A stretch of DNA of 14,791 bases, taken from NCBI GenBank assembly GCA_029864165.1, contig JAOTTZ010000013.1, forward strand, positions 1 to 14,791, given 5' to 3'. The notes under the pieces were generated by a model. It was not told where the DNA came from. It worked only from the letters and a program-made list of their open reading frames with translations, and did not search any database. The translations under genes and the position numbers were made by a program. The DNA is from Burkholderiaceae bacterium (lineage in GTDB: Bacteria > Pseudomonadota > Gammaproteobacteria > Burkholderiales > Burkholderiaceae_C). Each line of letters begins with the position of its first letter. Within the stretch, counting starts at the first letter, position 1. This document shows, piece by piece, positions 1 to 7,677 of the stretch.

Positions 1-2
1 TG

Positions 3-1079
3 CGAGCCGTTGCGCTCGGCGCCTATGATTTCCTTGCAAAACCGTTTGAGCCCGAGTTGCTCAGCATGATCATCGAGCGAGCGCTCAGATTGTTTGATTT
101 GCAAAGTGAGAATCGTCGCCTTCAAGCTTTACATCACCCCGATGCCCTTTCGGCTTGTTTGACTCGCGACGCGGCAATGTTGCGGGTTTGCAGAACCATA
201 GAAAGGGTTGCATCGAGCAACGCGTCGGTAATGTTGCTTGGAGAAAGCGGCACCGGAAAGGAGGTGTTGGCGCAGGGGCTGCACGAGTCGTCAAAGCGAA
301 GCGGAAAGTTTGTTGCCATCAACTGCGCTGCAATTCCTGAAAACCTACTTGAAAGCGAGCTGTTTGGGTTTGAGAAGGGCGCTTTCACTGGTGCATCGAA
401 GACCACCATTGGGAAAATTGAAACCGCCAACAACGGCACCTTGATGCTGGATGAAATCGGCGACCTCCCGCTCCCCTTGCAGTCAAAGCTATTGAGATTT
501 TTGCAGGAACGCACTTTCGAGCGCATTGGTGGGCGTGAAGAAATCGCTGTTGACGTGCGTGTGGTGTCAGCGACGCACCAAGACTTGCAGGGGCGGATCA
601 AGGAAAACAGCTTCCGGGAAGACTTATATTATCGCTTGGCTGAAATTGTCGTTGATATTCCGCCGCTCAGGGAGCGGCCGGGAGACGCCGTTTTACTTGC
701 CCACGCTTTTTTGAAGCGCTTTGCGCAGGAACAGCATCGCAACTCGATGGTACTGAGTGACGATGCACTGACCGCGATTGAACAGCATCATTGGCCGGGG
801 AACGTTCGTGAGCTGCTCAACGCCATCAGGCGGGCAATCATCATGGCAGAGGAAAATCGGATCACCTGCGATGACTTGGGGCTACAGAGATCGGACACGC
901 ATCAAGCACAAATTGAACTAGATCAAGTTGACCTACGCAGCGTACGTGAGAAGGCAGAGCGGGCCGCCATCGTTTCCGTTTTGGCTCGCGTCAACGGTAA
1001 CATGGTCAAAGCGTCGGAACTTCTCGGCGTCAGCAGACCGACACTTTACGATCTGATGCATAAGTTGGTGATCAAATAG
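3..1079 (+). CDS. prsR: PrsR-type sigma-54-dependent response regulator (5' end outside window)
   Basis: This is an NtrC-type activator that drives sigma-54 RNA polymerase by ATP hydrolysis; the PrsR subfamily controls PEP-CTERM/exopolysaccharide genes. The frame is open from base 3. The first codons read as the end of a receiver domain, GAYDFLAKPF, whose conserved Lys is at 39-41, so the gene starts upstream of the window; a TTG at 57 is not the true start. The AAA+ domain has Walker A GESGTGKE (240-263), the sigma-54 contact loop GAFTGA (378-395) and Walker B GTLMLDE (435-455). FREDLYYRL and PLRERPGD follow, and a Fis-type helix-turn-helix (VKASELLGVSRPTLYDL) closes the protein. All catalytic motifs are intact. 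The PrsR call rests on the receiver end, overall resemblance and the prsT gene 32 bp downstream. A different NtrC-type regulator is the main alternative. Confidence 0.9.
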   Translation, partial: RAVALGAYDFLAKPFEPELLSMIIERALRLFDLQSENRRLQALHHPDALSACLTRDAAMLRVCRTIERVASSNASVMLLGESGTGKEVLAQGLHESSKRSGKFVAINCAAIPENLLESELFGFEKGAFTGASKTTIGKIETANNGTLMLDEIGDLPLPLQSKLLRFLQERTFERIGGREEIAVDVRVVSATHQDLQGRIKENSFREDLYYRLAEIVVDIPPLRERPGDAVLLAHAFLKRFAQEQHRNSMVLSDDALTAIEQHHWPGNVRELLNAIRRAIIMAEENRITCDDLGLQRSDTHQAQIELDQVDLRSVREKAERAAIVSVLARVNGNMVKASELLGVSRPTLYDLMHKLVIK

Positions 1080-1111
1080 ATGACGAAACGCCTTACATCA
1101 AACGGAACCGT

Positions 1112-4100
1112 ATGAAAGCACTTGCCTACAACTTTGTATTCACGATTTTGCTCGTATCCGTGGCGCTGTATGGGTGTAGCGGCGAGAACTATGAAGATTC
1201 GATGGCATCTGCAAAAAACTACTTAGAGAAGAACGAGAACAAATCGGCCATCATTCAGTTGAAGACAGCGCTACAGGCGAAATCTGACGCACCTGAAGCG
1301 CGCTTTCTTCTGGCGAAGTTGCTTCTCGACAGCGGGGATGCCACGTCCGCGACTGTTGAGCTTCGCAAGGCGCTCGATTTAAAGTACCCAGACGCAATCG
1401 TGATACCGGTGTTGGCTAAGTCACTGATCGCGGAAGGCCAGCAACAAAAGCTTGTTGACCAGTACAGCGGCACGGATCTCGCCGATCCTGTGCCACACGC
1501 TGATCTGAAAACTTCGATTGCGATTGCCTTTGCAACCCTGGGAGAAAGTGACCAGGCTAGCCTTGCTCTCGACGACGCGCTGAACAAGCAGCCGGAATAT
1601 GTACCTGCTCTTATCGTTCAAGCACGGTTCATGGCGGGTAAGGGAGACTTCGAGGGCGCGCTAGGGCTGGTCGAAAAAATCCTGGTGAAGGCGCCAGACA
1701 ACTACGAAGCATGGCAACTCAAAGGTGCCCTACTAGGTAGATCTAGGGCTGATACTGACGATGCAGTCTCAGCGTACCGGAAGGCCTTGAGTTTCAAGAA
1801 TGATGACGTTGGATCGCACGTAGGTATTGCTTCTATATATCTGTTGCAGAGGGACACCAAGTCTGCTGCTGCTCAGATTGAAGAACTCGAAAAAGTCAGG
1901 CCGAATCATCCGCGGACGAAGTTCCTGCAGGCTCGGCTTGCAGTCCAGCAAGGGGACTTCAAGGCGGCGAGGGAACTTTTGCAGCGGGTACTGTCAGTTG
2001 TCTCCGGGGATCCCACAGTGCTCCAACTTGCCGGCGCAGTTGAACTGCAATTGCGATCTTATTTGCAGGCTGACAAGTTTTTAAGCAAGGCGTTGCAACT
2101 TTCGCCAGACCTTCGTGCAGCTCGACTCCTGCTTGCGCAGACCTATCTTCAGTCGGGTCAGCCTGCGAAGGCGTTGACGGTACTTCGTCCCATTGTGGAA
2201 ACAGCTGAACCCGTTCCACAGGGGCTGGCATTAGCCGCCGAGGCGTATCTGCGCAGTGGCGACAACGACAAGGCCGACAAGTACTTCGCGCGGGCCGCAA
2301 AGCTGAATCCACAAGATCTAAAAAGCCGAACGGCCCTTGCGCTGCGCCAGTTTTCGAAAGGCAACGCTGAAAAGGCATTGGGCGAATTGGAAGCTATCGC
2401 CTCATCGGACAGCGTGACATACGCCGATTTAGCACTCATCAATTTACACCTTCAGCGCAAGGAGTTCGATAACGCCTTGAAGGCTATAAGTCAGTTGGAG
2501 GGCAAGCAACCTGATAGGCCCTTTGCGGCCTATCTCAGGGGAAGAGTAAAACTTGCGCAGGGAGAGACTTCGGTGGCACGCCAAAGTTTTGAGCGGGCGC
2601 TAGCCATCGACCCGGTGTATTTTCCCGCTGCGGCGACCCTCGCCGCTTTGGACCTTGCTGAGAAGAAGCCAGACCTTGCAAGTAAGCGGTTTGAGGACCT
2701 GCTTCGCGTTGACCCAAAGAACCTTCAGGCTTTGCTTGCCATCGCTGCTCTGCGAGAGAGAGCGGGTGCTAGCTCGGATGAGGTAACGGGGCTTATCACC
2801 AATGCCGTAAAGCTAAACCCAGACGAAGTCTCGCCTCGTTTGAGGCTGATCGATCACTACCTCAAACACAAAGAAGCTAAGACTGCGCAAGTGGCGGCAC
2901 AAGGCGCTGTTGCGGCATTGCCCGACAGCCCTGAGCTGCTGGCTGCGCTAGGGCGTGCTCAAATGGCCGCAGGCGATCTGAACCAGGCCATCAGTTCGTT
3001 TAGCAAGCTCGCTGGGATGCAGCCGCAGTCGCCACAACCGCATTTAAGTCTCGCGGACGTGTACGTAGCGCGCAAGGACAACGATTCCGCGATCAAAAGC
3101 TTGAAACAGGCCCTTGAAATCACGCCTGACCTTCTGACAGCGCAGCAAGCACTGATAGCGCTTGAAATGGTGGCCAAGCGGCCCCAGGAGGCGTTGGCAA
3201 TAGCGCGTACTGTTCAGAAGCAAAGGCCGGATGACGCCATCGGGTTTCTACTCGAAGGTAAGACTGAAGTATTGTTGAAGAACTTTGACGCTGCGGTCAC
3301 GGCATTTAGCGCTGGTATCAAGAAGAAGAACGTCACCACTGAACTTGCAACCTGGTTGCATGGCGCACTCTCTAGAGTGCAAAAGCAGTCGGAGGCCGAT
3401 GATTTTGCTGCGCAGTGGATGAAGGACCACGCAAATGACGATGGGTTTCTCGCCTACCTGGGCGACCTTGCGTTTTCTCAGCGCAAGTACGCCTTGGCAG
3501 AAGATCGGTATCTTGATGTGCTTCGACTTAAAGCTGACCATGTAGAGACGCTGAGTAAGCTCGCCGATGTGCTTACAGCGCTCAAGAAGCCTGGCGCAGT
3601 CGGCTATGCAAAAAAGGCGTACGAATTACGACCCGATGAACCGAAGCTGCTAGCAGCGCTAGGGCGTGCACAGGCGTCAGCGGGCGATCTGAGCAAAGCC
3701 ATCGAAACCTATACCAAGCTCGCCGCAATGCAGCCGCAATCGCCGCAAGCCCATTTGGGTTTGGCGGAAGTGTACATGGCGCGCAAAGATAGCAGTTCCG
3801 CAGTAAAAAGCTTAAGACGTGCCCTTGATATTTCACCTGACCTGTTGATAGCACAGCGGGCGTTGATAGCGGTTGAGTTGGATGCGAAACGGCCGCGGCA
3901 AGCGTTGGCGGTGGCACGTACCATTCAGAAGCAGCGGCCCGAAGATGCTACAGGGTTTGCACTCGAGGCTGGTGTTGAGTCGTCGCAGAAAAACTTCGAT
4001 GCAGCGGTTGCCGCGTTTCGTGCCGCTCTGGACAAGAAGAATGCCTCACCTCAACTTGCGCGCGCTCTGCATACTGCGTTAATCGCGGCGCAAAAGCCCA

Positions 4101-4597
4101 CCGAGGCCGGTGTTTTCGCTGCGCAGTGGGTAGAGAATCACTCAGATGACGATGGGTTTCTCGCGTATCTGGGTGATATTGCCCTGTCTAAGGGCGAGTA
4201 CGCGTTGGCGGAAACTCACTATCTAGGTGTCCTTCGACGCAAGCCTGAGCATGTGGCAGTCCTGAATAATCTCGCATACGTTCTAACGGCGCTCAAGAAA
4301 CCGGGTGCGGTGGACTACGCGCAAAAAGCGCACGATCTGCAACCTAATCAGCCAGCCGTCATGGATACCTTGGCGATGGCTTTGGCGAAAGAAAGTAAGC
4401 TAGACAAAGCGCTCGCGGTGCAAAAGAAGGCGGTCGAGCTTCAGCCAGAGAATCAGGGGCTGCGGATGAATCTCGCCAAGATATATATACAGGCGGGTGA
4501 AAAAGCGCTCGCCCGGGGTGAGCTAGAGCGGCTTGCCAAGGCGGGTGAGAAGTTTTCGCAGCAGGCCGAGGTTCAAAAGCTGCTCGACACGCTGTAG
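1112..4597 (+). CDS. prsT: PrsT-type giant TPR-repeat lipoprotein of the PEP-CTERM/exosortase system
   Basis: The 1161-residue protein is almost entirely TPR helices. It starts with a signal peptide (hydrophobic FVFTILLVSVAL) and a lipobox-like LYGC with the candidate lipidated Cys at residue 22, so it should be an envelope lipoprotein. PrsT proteins are the TPR partners of PrsK/PrsR in exosortase-linked exopolysaccharide loci and probably act as protein-protein scaffolds; their exact role is not settled. The first ATG after the prsR stop was chosen because it gives the signal peptide; only a weak GGAA precedes it. The 32-bp gap suggests co-transcription with prsR. The protein is longer than is usual for the family (about 900 residues from memory). 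Residues 609-845 are repeated as 846-1082 with no gap, and removing one copy leaves 924. Codon use looks more AT-rich than in the gspA-rarA block. Confidence 0.88.
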   Translation: MKALAYNFVFTILLVSVALYGCSGENYEDSMASAKNYLEKNENKSAIIQLKTALQAKSDAPEARFLLAKLLLDSGDATSATVELRKALDLKYPDAIVIPVLAKSLIAEGQQQKLVDQYSGTDLADPVPHADLKTSIAIAFATLGESDQASLALDDALNKQPEYVPALIVQARFMAGKGDFEGALGLVEKILVKAPDNYEAWQLKGALLGRSRADTDDAVSAYRKALSFKNDDVGSHVGIASIYLLQRDTKSAAAQIEELEKVRPNHPRTKFLQARLAVQQGDFKAARELLQRVLSVVSGDPTVLQLAGAVELQLRSYLQADKFLSKALQLSPDLRAARLLLAQTYLQSGQPAKALTVLRPIVETAEPVPQGLALAAEAYLRSGDNDKADKYFARAAKLNPQDLKSRTALALRQFSKGNAEKALGELEAIASSDSVTYADLALINLHLQRKEFDNALKAISQLEGKQPDRPFAAYLRGRVKLAQGETSVARQSFERALAIDPVYFPAAATLAALDLAEKKPDLASKRFEDLLRVDPKNLQALLAIAALRERAGASSDEVTGLITNAVKLNPDEVSPRLRLIDHYLKHKEAKTAQVAAQGAVAALPDSPELLAALGRAQMAAGDLNQAISSFSKLAGMQPQSPQPHLSLADVYVARKDNDSAIKSLKQALEITPDLLTAQQALIALEMVAKRPQEALAIARTVQKQRPDDAIGFLLEGKTEVLLKNFDAAVTAFSAGIKKKNVTTELATWLHGALSRVQKQSEADDFAAQWMKDHANDDGFLAYLGDLAFSQRKYALAEDRYLDVLRLKADHVETLSKLADVLTALKKPGAVGYAKKAYELRPDEPKLLAALGRAQASAGDLSKAIETYTKLAAMQPQSPQAHLGLAEVYMARKDSSSAVKSLRRALDISPDLLIAQRALIAVELDAKRPRQALAVARTIQKQRPEDATGFALEAGVESSQKNFDAAVAAFRAALDKKNASPQLARALHTALIAAQKPTEAGVFAAQWVENHSDDDGFLAYLGDIALSKGEYALAETHYLGVLRRKPEHVAVLNNLAYVLTALKKPGAVDYAQKAHDLQPNQPAVMDTLAMALAKESKLDKALAVQKKAVELQPENQGLRMNLAKIYIQAGEKALARGELERLAKAGEKFSQQAEVQKLLDTL
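2936..4357 (+). repeat. In-frame tandem duplication of 711 bp (237 codons) inside prsT
   Basis: Copy 1 is 2936-3646 and copy 2 is 3647-4357. Both open with LLAALGRAQ. They share MQPQSPQ, AKRP, QKQRP, KNFDAAV, FAAQW, DDGFLAYLGD and VLTALKKPGAV at a constant 711-bp offset, with no insertion or deletion. A hand count over the 237 aligned residues gives 151 identities, about 64%. The exact edges are uncertain by a few codons. Because the copies have diverged in DNA and protein, the duplication is old and has been kept in frame. Confidence 0.93.
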
Positions 4598-4603
4598 ATT
4601 AGC

Positions 4604-4638
4604 GGCTCCGGTTGTTCGAACAGAATACTGACTTTGAT
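4604..4638 (+). repeat. Left terminal inverted repeat of the IS remnant
   Basis: The core ccggttgttcgaacagaa, followed after one mismatch by actgactttgat, is the reverse complement of the right copy at 5053-5087. The two mismatches are at the fourth base and at the 23rd base. Confidence 0.85.
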
Positions 4639-4652
4639 CCTAGAAACAGCAG

Positions 4653-4812
4653 CTACGTAGCTTCGGTGAGCGTTGGAGGGGGTGTCGGCAGGACGAATTG
4701 GCCGACGATGCGCCGACAAATATTGGCCAGCAGCGTGGTCCAGCGATCCAACTTGGGTAACTGCTCCGCAGCGTGCCTGACAGGCTCGTCTACCTCCACG
4801 CATACGACTCAG
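4653..4812 (-). pseudogene. Possible gene fragment antisense inside the IS remnant (unidentified)
   Basis: On the minus strand a frame is open from about 4812 to a TAG at 4653-4655, encoding among others LPKLDRWTTLLANICRRIVG and ending in a proline-rich LPTPPPTLTEA. Third codon positions are mostly G or C, and the peptide looks like the end of a real protein rather than a random frame. The part above 4785 overlaps the transposase fragment on the other strand, so the genuine piece is probably 4653-4784. A C-terminus of another transposase is possible, but I do not recognise the family. No start codon or upstream domain is present. Confidence 0.25.
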
Positions 4813-4946
4813 TCAGCCAGGCCAAGGCGGGGATTGGGCGTTACATCGATTTCTACAACACACAGCGACCGCATTCGTCCCTGGACAAACAGACCCCTGA
4901 TGAGTTCTACTTCGCGACGCTGCCAGCGATCAAACAGGCAGCATGA
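4785..4946 (+). pseudogene. C-terminal fragment of an IS3-family OrfB transposase
   Basis: The frame reads LVYLHAYDSVSQAKAGIGRY followed by IDFYNTQRPHSSLDKQTPDE and ends FYFATLPAIKQAA at a TGA (4944-4946). The Y-L-H-A-Y-D-S, FYNxxRPHSSL and TPDE signatures are typical of the end of the DDE integrase domain in IS3-type OrfB proteins. About 53 codons remain of a protein usually near 280 residues, and the catalytic D, D and E residues lie in the missing part. There is no start codon, so it is a relic. Confidence 0.85.
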
Positions 4947-5052
4947 GCGGTGAACACGAGTTGTCCACCGCGTCGGTCGTGCGTTCGTCGCAAGCGACGC
5001 CCGCCCGTCGCCGTGGACGCTGCACCGATGTCAAACCCGCAGGACTTCACTT

Positions 5053-5087
5053 ATCAAAGTCAGTTTTCTGTTCGAACAACCGGGGCC
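5053..5087 (-). repeat. Right terminal inverted repeat of the IS remnant
   Basis: Read on the + strand it is atcaaagtcagttttctg followed by ttcgaacaaccggggcc. It pairs with 4604-4638 at 33 of 35 positions and lies 106 bp after the transposase stop, as expected for the right end. Confidence 0.85.
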
Positions 5088-5202
5088 ACCTTTGGGCCTG
5101 CATCCACTTCGCGCAACACTACACTCATGCTGCGAACGGTAGCGAAAAACAGTGCTCGTGTTCAGCACTTTCAGTGCCTCCTGTTGCTACGGGCTCACCG
5201 AG

Positions 5203-5247
5203 TAAGCCGTTCGCAGGTAAACCGAGTGTTTACCTGCGAACGGCTTA
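5203..5247. repeat. Perfect 20-bp inverted repeat with 5-base loop (strong hairpin)
   Basis: The arms are taagccgttcgcaggtaaac (5203-5222) and its exact reverse complement (5228-5247), separated by CGAGT. The hairpin sits 24 bp downstream of the gspB stop on the minus strand and 115 bp beyond the IS remnant. No T-run follows on either strand, so it is not a textbook intrinsic terminator, though it could still stop or stabilise the gspAB transcript. The arm sequence ctgcgaacgg also occurs once more at 5130-5139, and ACCGAGT occurs just before the left arm and again across the loop. Confidence 0.85.
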
Positions 5248-5271
5248 AGTAAGTGCCATTCGCCCTAGTCA

Positions 5272-5904
5272 CTAATACTCCAGCTCGTAGCGGTAGTTCT
5301 TGTACTTGAACACTGCCGCTTTGAGCCTGATGCTCTCGAGCATGAGGTCGGGCGCAAGTTTGTCGCCTTCATGAAGAACTTGGCCGTTGACCATCAAGAA
5401 CCGGCTTGCAGCGTCCTTTGAATAGACCGAGCCGCCAATCAGCAGTGTCGGCAGTGCGCGCTGGACCGTACGCGGGAGTTCCTTGAATGTCATGACACGA
5501 CTGCTGGCAACGGACGCTTTGGCCGGTAGACGCCTACTGGGCGAAGGCCGTCGAGCCGGGGGTGCAGCCGGGGGCGTGGTCGCCGACACCGAATCGGAAA
5601 CTGCTGCGGCATCTGCCGCTGATGCGGACCGGTTGATTGCTTGCGTCGTCTCGACGCCGGGCGCCGTTGTTGTGGCGATAGGCCGCGCGGCTTCAGGCGA
5701 CGTTTGACGGCCGAGCATGATCCAACTCCATGCCACGATCAGTCCGACCAACGAGACGGCGGCGATCGTTGCCCATGTCTTTGCCCGTGCGGTGGCAAAG
5801 GCATCGGCAGAAACGAGAAGAACAGGCTGCGCGTGGATATCCGGAACGGTGCCGCGCACGCGGTCGGCATCGGCCCTTCTCAATGCGTCAAGTATGTATG
5901 ACAT
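5272..5904 (-). CDS. gspB: GspB-like general secretion pathway protein B
   Basis: The 210-residue protein begins MSYILDALRRADADR, the usual N-terminus of GspB-type proteins, and this fixes the start at 5904 although the frame stays open further upstream into gspA. Residues about 43-64 form one membrane helix (TWATIAAVSLVGLIVAW). An Ala/Pro/Ser-rich periplasmic linker spans about 65-140. Residues about 143-210 match the T2SS-B domain, with LPRTVQRALP, MVNGQVLHEGD and a final YKNYRYELEY. GspB works with GspA in helping the secretin assemble in the outer membrane, by analogy with Aeromonas ExeA/ExeB. The start lies 28 bp after the gspA stop, so the two form an operon. No strong ribosome-binding site is visible, and translation may depend on that of gspA. 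Confidence 0.87.
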   Translation of the reverse strand: MSYILDALRRADADRVRGTVPDIHAQPVLLVSADAFATARAKTWATIAAVSLVGLIVAWSWIMLGRQTSPEAARPIATTTAPGVETTQAINRSASAADAAAVSDSVSATTPPAAPPARRPSPSRRLPAKASVASSRVMTFKELPRTVQRALPTLLIGGSVYSKDAASRFLMVNGQVLHEGDKLAPDLMLESIRLKAAVFKYKNYRYELEY

Positions 5905-5932
5905 GGTGCTGCGGTGGCTGTTGGCTTGTACC

Positions 5933-7603
5933 CTAGATTCCAGTGTCCAGGCTCGGCTCATCGACGCCAGTTGCACGGTTGAGCTGCATGAGGGTGATCG
6001 GGCCCGCTACGCCGTCCGGCGTCAACGCGTAAGCGCGTTGAAATGCTCGGATTTTCGACTTCAACGGTGCGCTCATGGATTCATTGATACTGTGTTGGGT
6101 GTTGCCCTGCAGCGCTGCCAACTGCGCGCGTATCCAATCGGCGACTTGGCTGGAGTCTGCGATAGCAACGTTGTCGCGGTAGCCGGGCGGCACGCGCCAA
6201 AAAGTCGCAAAGTCGCCCCGCCACATCTGGGTAAGAACGTCCAGGGGCAAAGTTGTTGAGGTTCCAGCGATGCGCAATGTTGCGGTGCGGCTCGTCAACC
6301 CCGTGAGTAATGCGTAGACGGCCTTGTTGCCGTCTTCATTCAAGGTCAAGATGCCAGGCCTGTCCAACTGTCGAATCAAAGGCAGGGTGCTGGCTTTCCT
6401 AAAGCAGTGAACGCCGCGGAGTTCGGCGGCCTGGCAAGGGTCGGCATCGCCCAACGCCAAGTTCCACAAAGGCGCCAGTTCTCGCCAAGCTTCGTCCGCA
6501 GTGCGTAGAGCCGGCTTGGCGTTGATCTTTGGTTCGCTGGCGGCGGACATGTGGGCTGCAGAAGCACGCTGGGTTGTTTGATGAGGTGACGCACTCGCGG
6601 CGACCGCCGGTGCTGAGGCCGCGCCAGTCGCTACTTTCGCGGAAGGTTTGCTGGTGGTCTGGGCATCGCGCAATGCCCGCGTGTTGATGCCAAAAAACGC
6701 AGCGCCCGCCAATGCTGCGACCGCAGCGAGTCCCACCGCCGCTGCGCGTCGATTGCGCGTGCGGCGCGGTGCGGCAGACCGCGCGTGGTCAAATACCTCG
6801 TTGGCCGCTTTATCGACGATTGAACAAGTGACCGCCGATTTTCCGCTGGCATAAGCACCCAGCAGGGCCCGATCACATAGCAAATTGATGCGCCGTGGCA
6901 CACCGCGCGACAGGCGGTAAATCCGGCGCAGTGCCTTGCGGTCGAAAGGCATTGCACCCGTCATACCGGCGACTGCCAGTCTATGGGCAACGTAGCTCGC
7001 GGCCTCGACTTCTGAAAGTGCGTCAAGATGAAAGCGGGCGATCACCCGTTGCGCCAGTTGCTCCAGTCCGGGTTGCGACAACATGACGCGCAACTCGGGT
7101 TGACCGATCAGTATGATTTGCAGCAGCTTGCGTTCGTTGGTTTCGAGATTGGTCAACAAGCGCAGCTGTTCCAGCACGTCGGCCGACAGATTTTGCGCCT
7201 CGTCGATGATGAGGGCGTTGTTTTCCCCGGCCGCATGGGTTCTGAGCAAGTACTCGTTGAGCGGATCGATGTAGTCCTTGACCGTTGCCATGCCGGGTTG
7301 CTGATGCGTGTACGGTATATGGAACTCATCGCACACCGACTTCAACAATTCGTTGACCGTGAGCTTGGGGTTGAAGATGTACGCAACGTTGCAGTTTTGG
7401 GGTACTTGCTCCAAGAAGCAGCGGCTCACGGTCGTCTTGCCGGCGCCTATCTCGCCGCTGAGCAAGACAAACCCGCCGCTGCCGCCCAGCCCATAGAGCA
7501 GGTGCGCCAACGCCTCGCGGTGCCGCTCGCTCATGAAGAGAAATCGCGGATCGGGTGCGATCGAGAAAGGCTCTTCCTTCAGGCCGAAGAAACTCGTGTA
7601 CAT
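5933..7603 (-). CDS. gspA: ExeA/GspA-type AAA ATPase with peptidoglycan-binding domain
   Basis: GspA is an inner-membrane ATPase that with GspB binds peptidoglycan and lets the type II secretin cross and assemble. The 556-residue protein starts MYTSFFGLKEEPFSIAPDPR, the standard opening. Walker A is GEIGAGKTT (residues 50-58), Walker B ALIIDEAQ (130-137) and the sensor region IGQPEL (166-171). A membrane helix lies at about 287-305, followed by an Ala/Ser-rich linker to about 365. Residues about 385-475 look like the C39-peptidase-like domain seen in some GspA proteins (PCQAAELRGVHC, RPGILTL, WRGDFATFWRVPPGY). Residues about 495-546 are a PG_binding_1 repeat (IRAFQRAYALTPDGVAGPIT). The start at 7603 is the first ATG of the conserved N-terminus. 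A -10-like TATTCT only 4 bases upstream hints at a leaderless transcript, but this is weak. Confidence 0.92.
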   Translation of the reverse strand: MYTSFFGLKEEPFSIAPDPRFLFMSERHREALAHLLYGLGGSGGFVLLSGEIGAGKTTVSRCFLEQVPQNCNVAYIFNPKLTVNELLKSVCDEFHIPYTHQQPGMATVKDYIDPLNEYLLRTHAAGENNALIIDEAQNLSADVLEQLRLLTNLETNERKLLQIILIGQPELRVMLSQPGLEQLAQRVIARFHLDALSEVEAASYVAHRLAVAGMTGAMPFDRKALRRIYRLSRGVPRRINLLCDRALLGAYASGKSAVTCSIVDKAANEVFDHARSAAPRRTRNRRAAAVGLAAVAALAGAAFFGINTRALRDAQTTSKPSAKVATGAASAPAVAASASPHQTTQRASAAHMSAASEPKINAKPALRTADEAWRELAPLWNLALGDADPCQAAELRGVHCFRKASTLPLIRQLDRPGILTLNEDGNKAVYALLTGLTSRTATLRIAGTSTTLPLDVLTQMWRGDFATFWRVPPGYRDNVAIADSSQVADWIRAQLAALQGNTQHSINESMSAPLKSKIRAFQRAYALTPDGVAGPITLMQLNRATGVDEPSLDTGI

Positions 7604-7677
7604 GTGTAGAGAATACCGCGTCGGCCGACAGGGCTAGTCATGTCGGTTGCGCGGCGCTCAGCTGAGACAATCGGCAC
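7604..7677. promoter_or_regulatory. Divergent gspA/rarA intergenic region
   Basis: This 74-bp gap must hold the promoters for gspA (minus) and rarA (plus), unless rarA is read from elsewhere. It contains a perfect 10-bp palindrome, gtcggccgac, at 7620-7629, which could be a small operator. I cannot place a convincing -35/-10 pair for either gene. Confidence 0.35.

Larger units (their letters stand above)
4604..5087 (+). mobile_element. Decayed IS3-type element bounded by 35-bp inverted repeats
   Basis: The 484-bp segment is bounded by inverted repeats at 4604-4638 and 5053-5087 that match at 33 of 35 positions. Between them, 4785-4946 encodes the C-terminus of an IS3-type OrfB transposase with its own stop, in the orientation expected for a right end at 5087. 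OrfA and the catalytic part of OrfB are missing, so the element cannot move by itself. It begins seven bases after the prsT stop codon. No target duplication is visible: the three bases outside are agc on the left and acc on the right, and the true tips may lie a few bases further out. It is short enough to behave like a MITE if a full-length relative exists elsewhere in the genome. Confidence 0.75.

Noticed and set aside
2936..4357. Assembly artefact as the cause of the prsT duplication
   Set aside because: The two copies differ at about a third of residues, so they cannot be the same reads placed twice.
5203..5247. Integron attC site
   Set aside because: The hairpin is perfect and short-looped, without the unpaired bases and the GTTRRRY-type core sites expected of attC.
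4943..5252. Two overlapping + frames of about 100 codons across the right end of the IS relic
   Set aside because: They run through the terminal repeat and the hairpin, have no coding-like composition and no recognisable domain.
7028..7609. + strand open frame of 193 codons
   Set aside because: It mirrors the AAA domain of gspA on the other strand; the conserved Walker motifs belong to the minus-strand reading.
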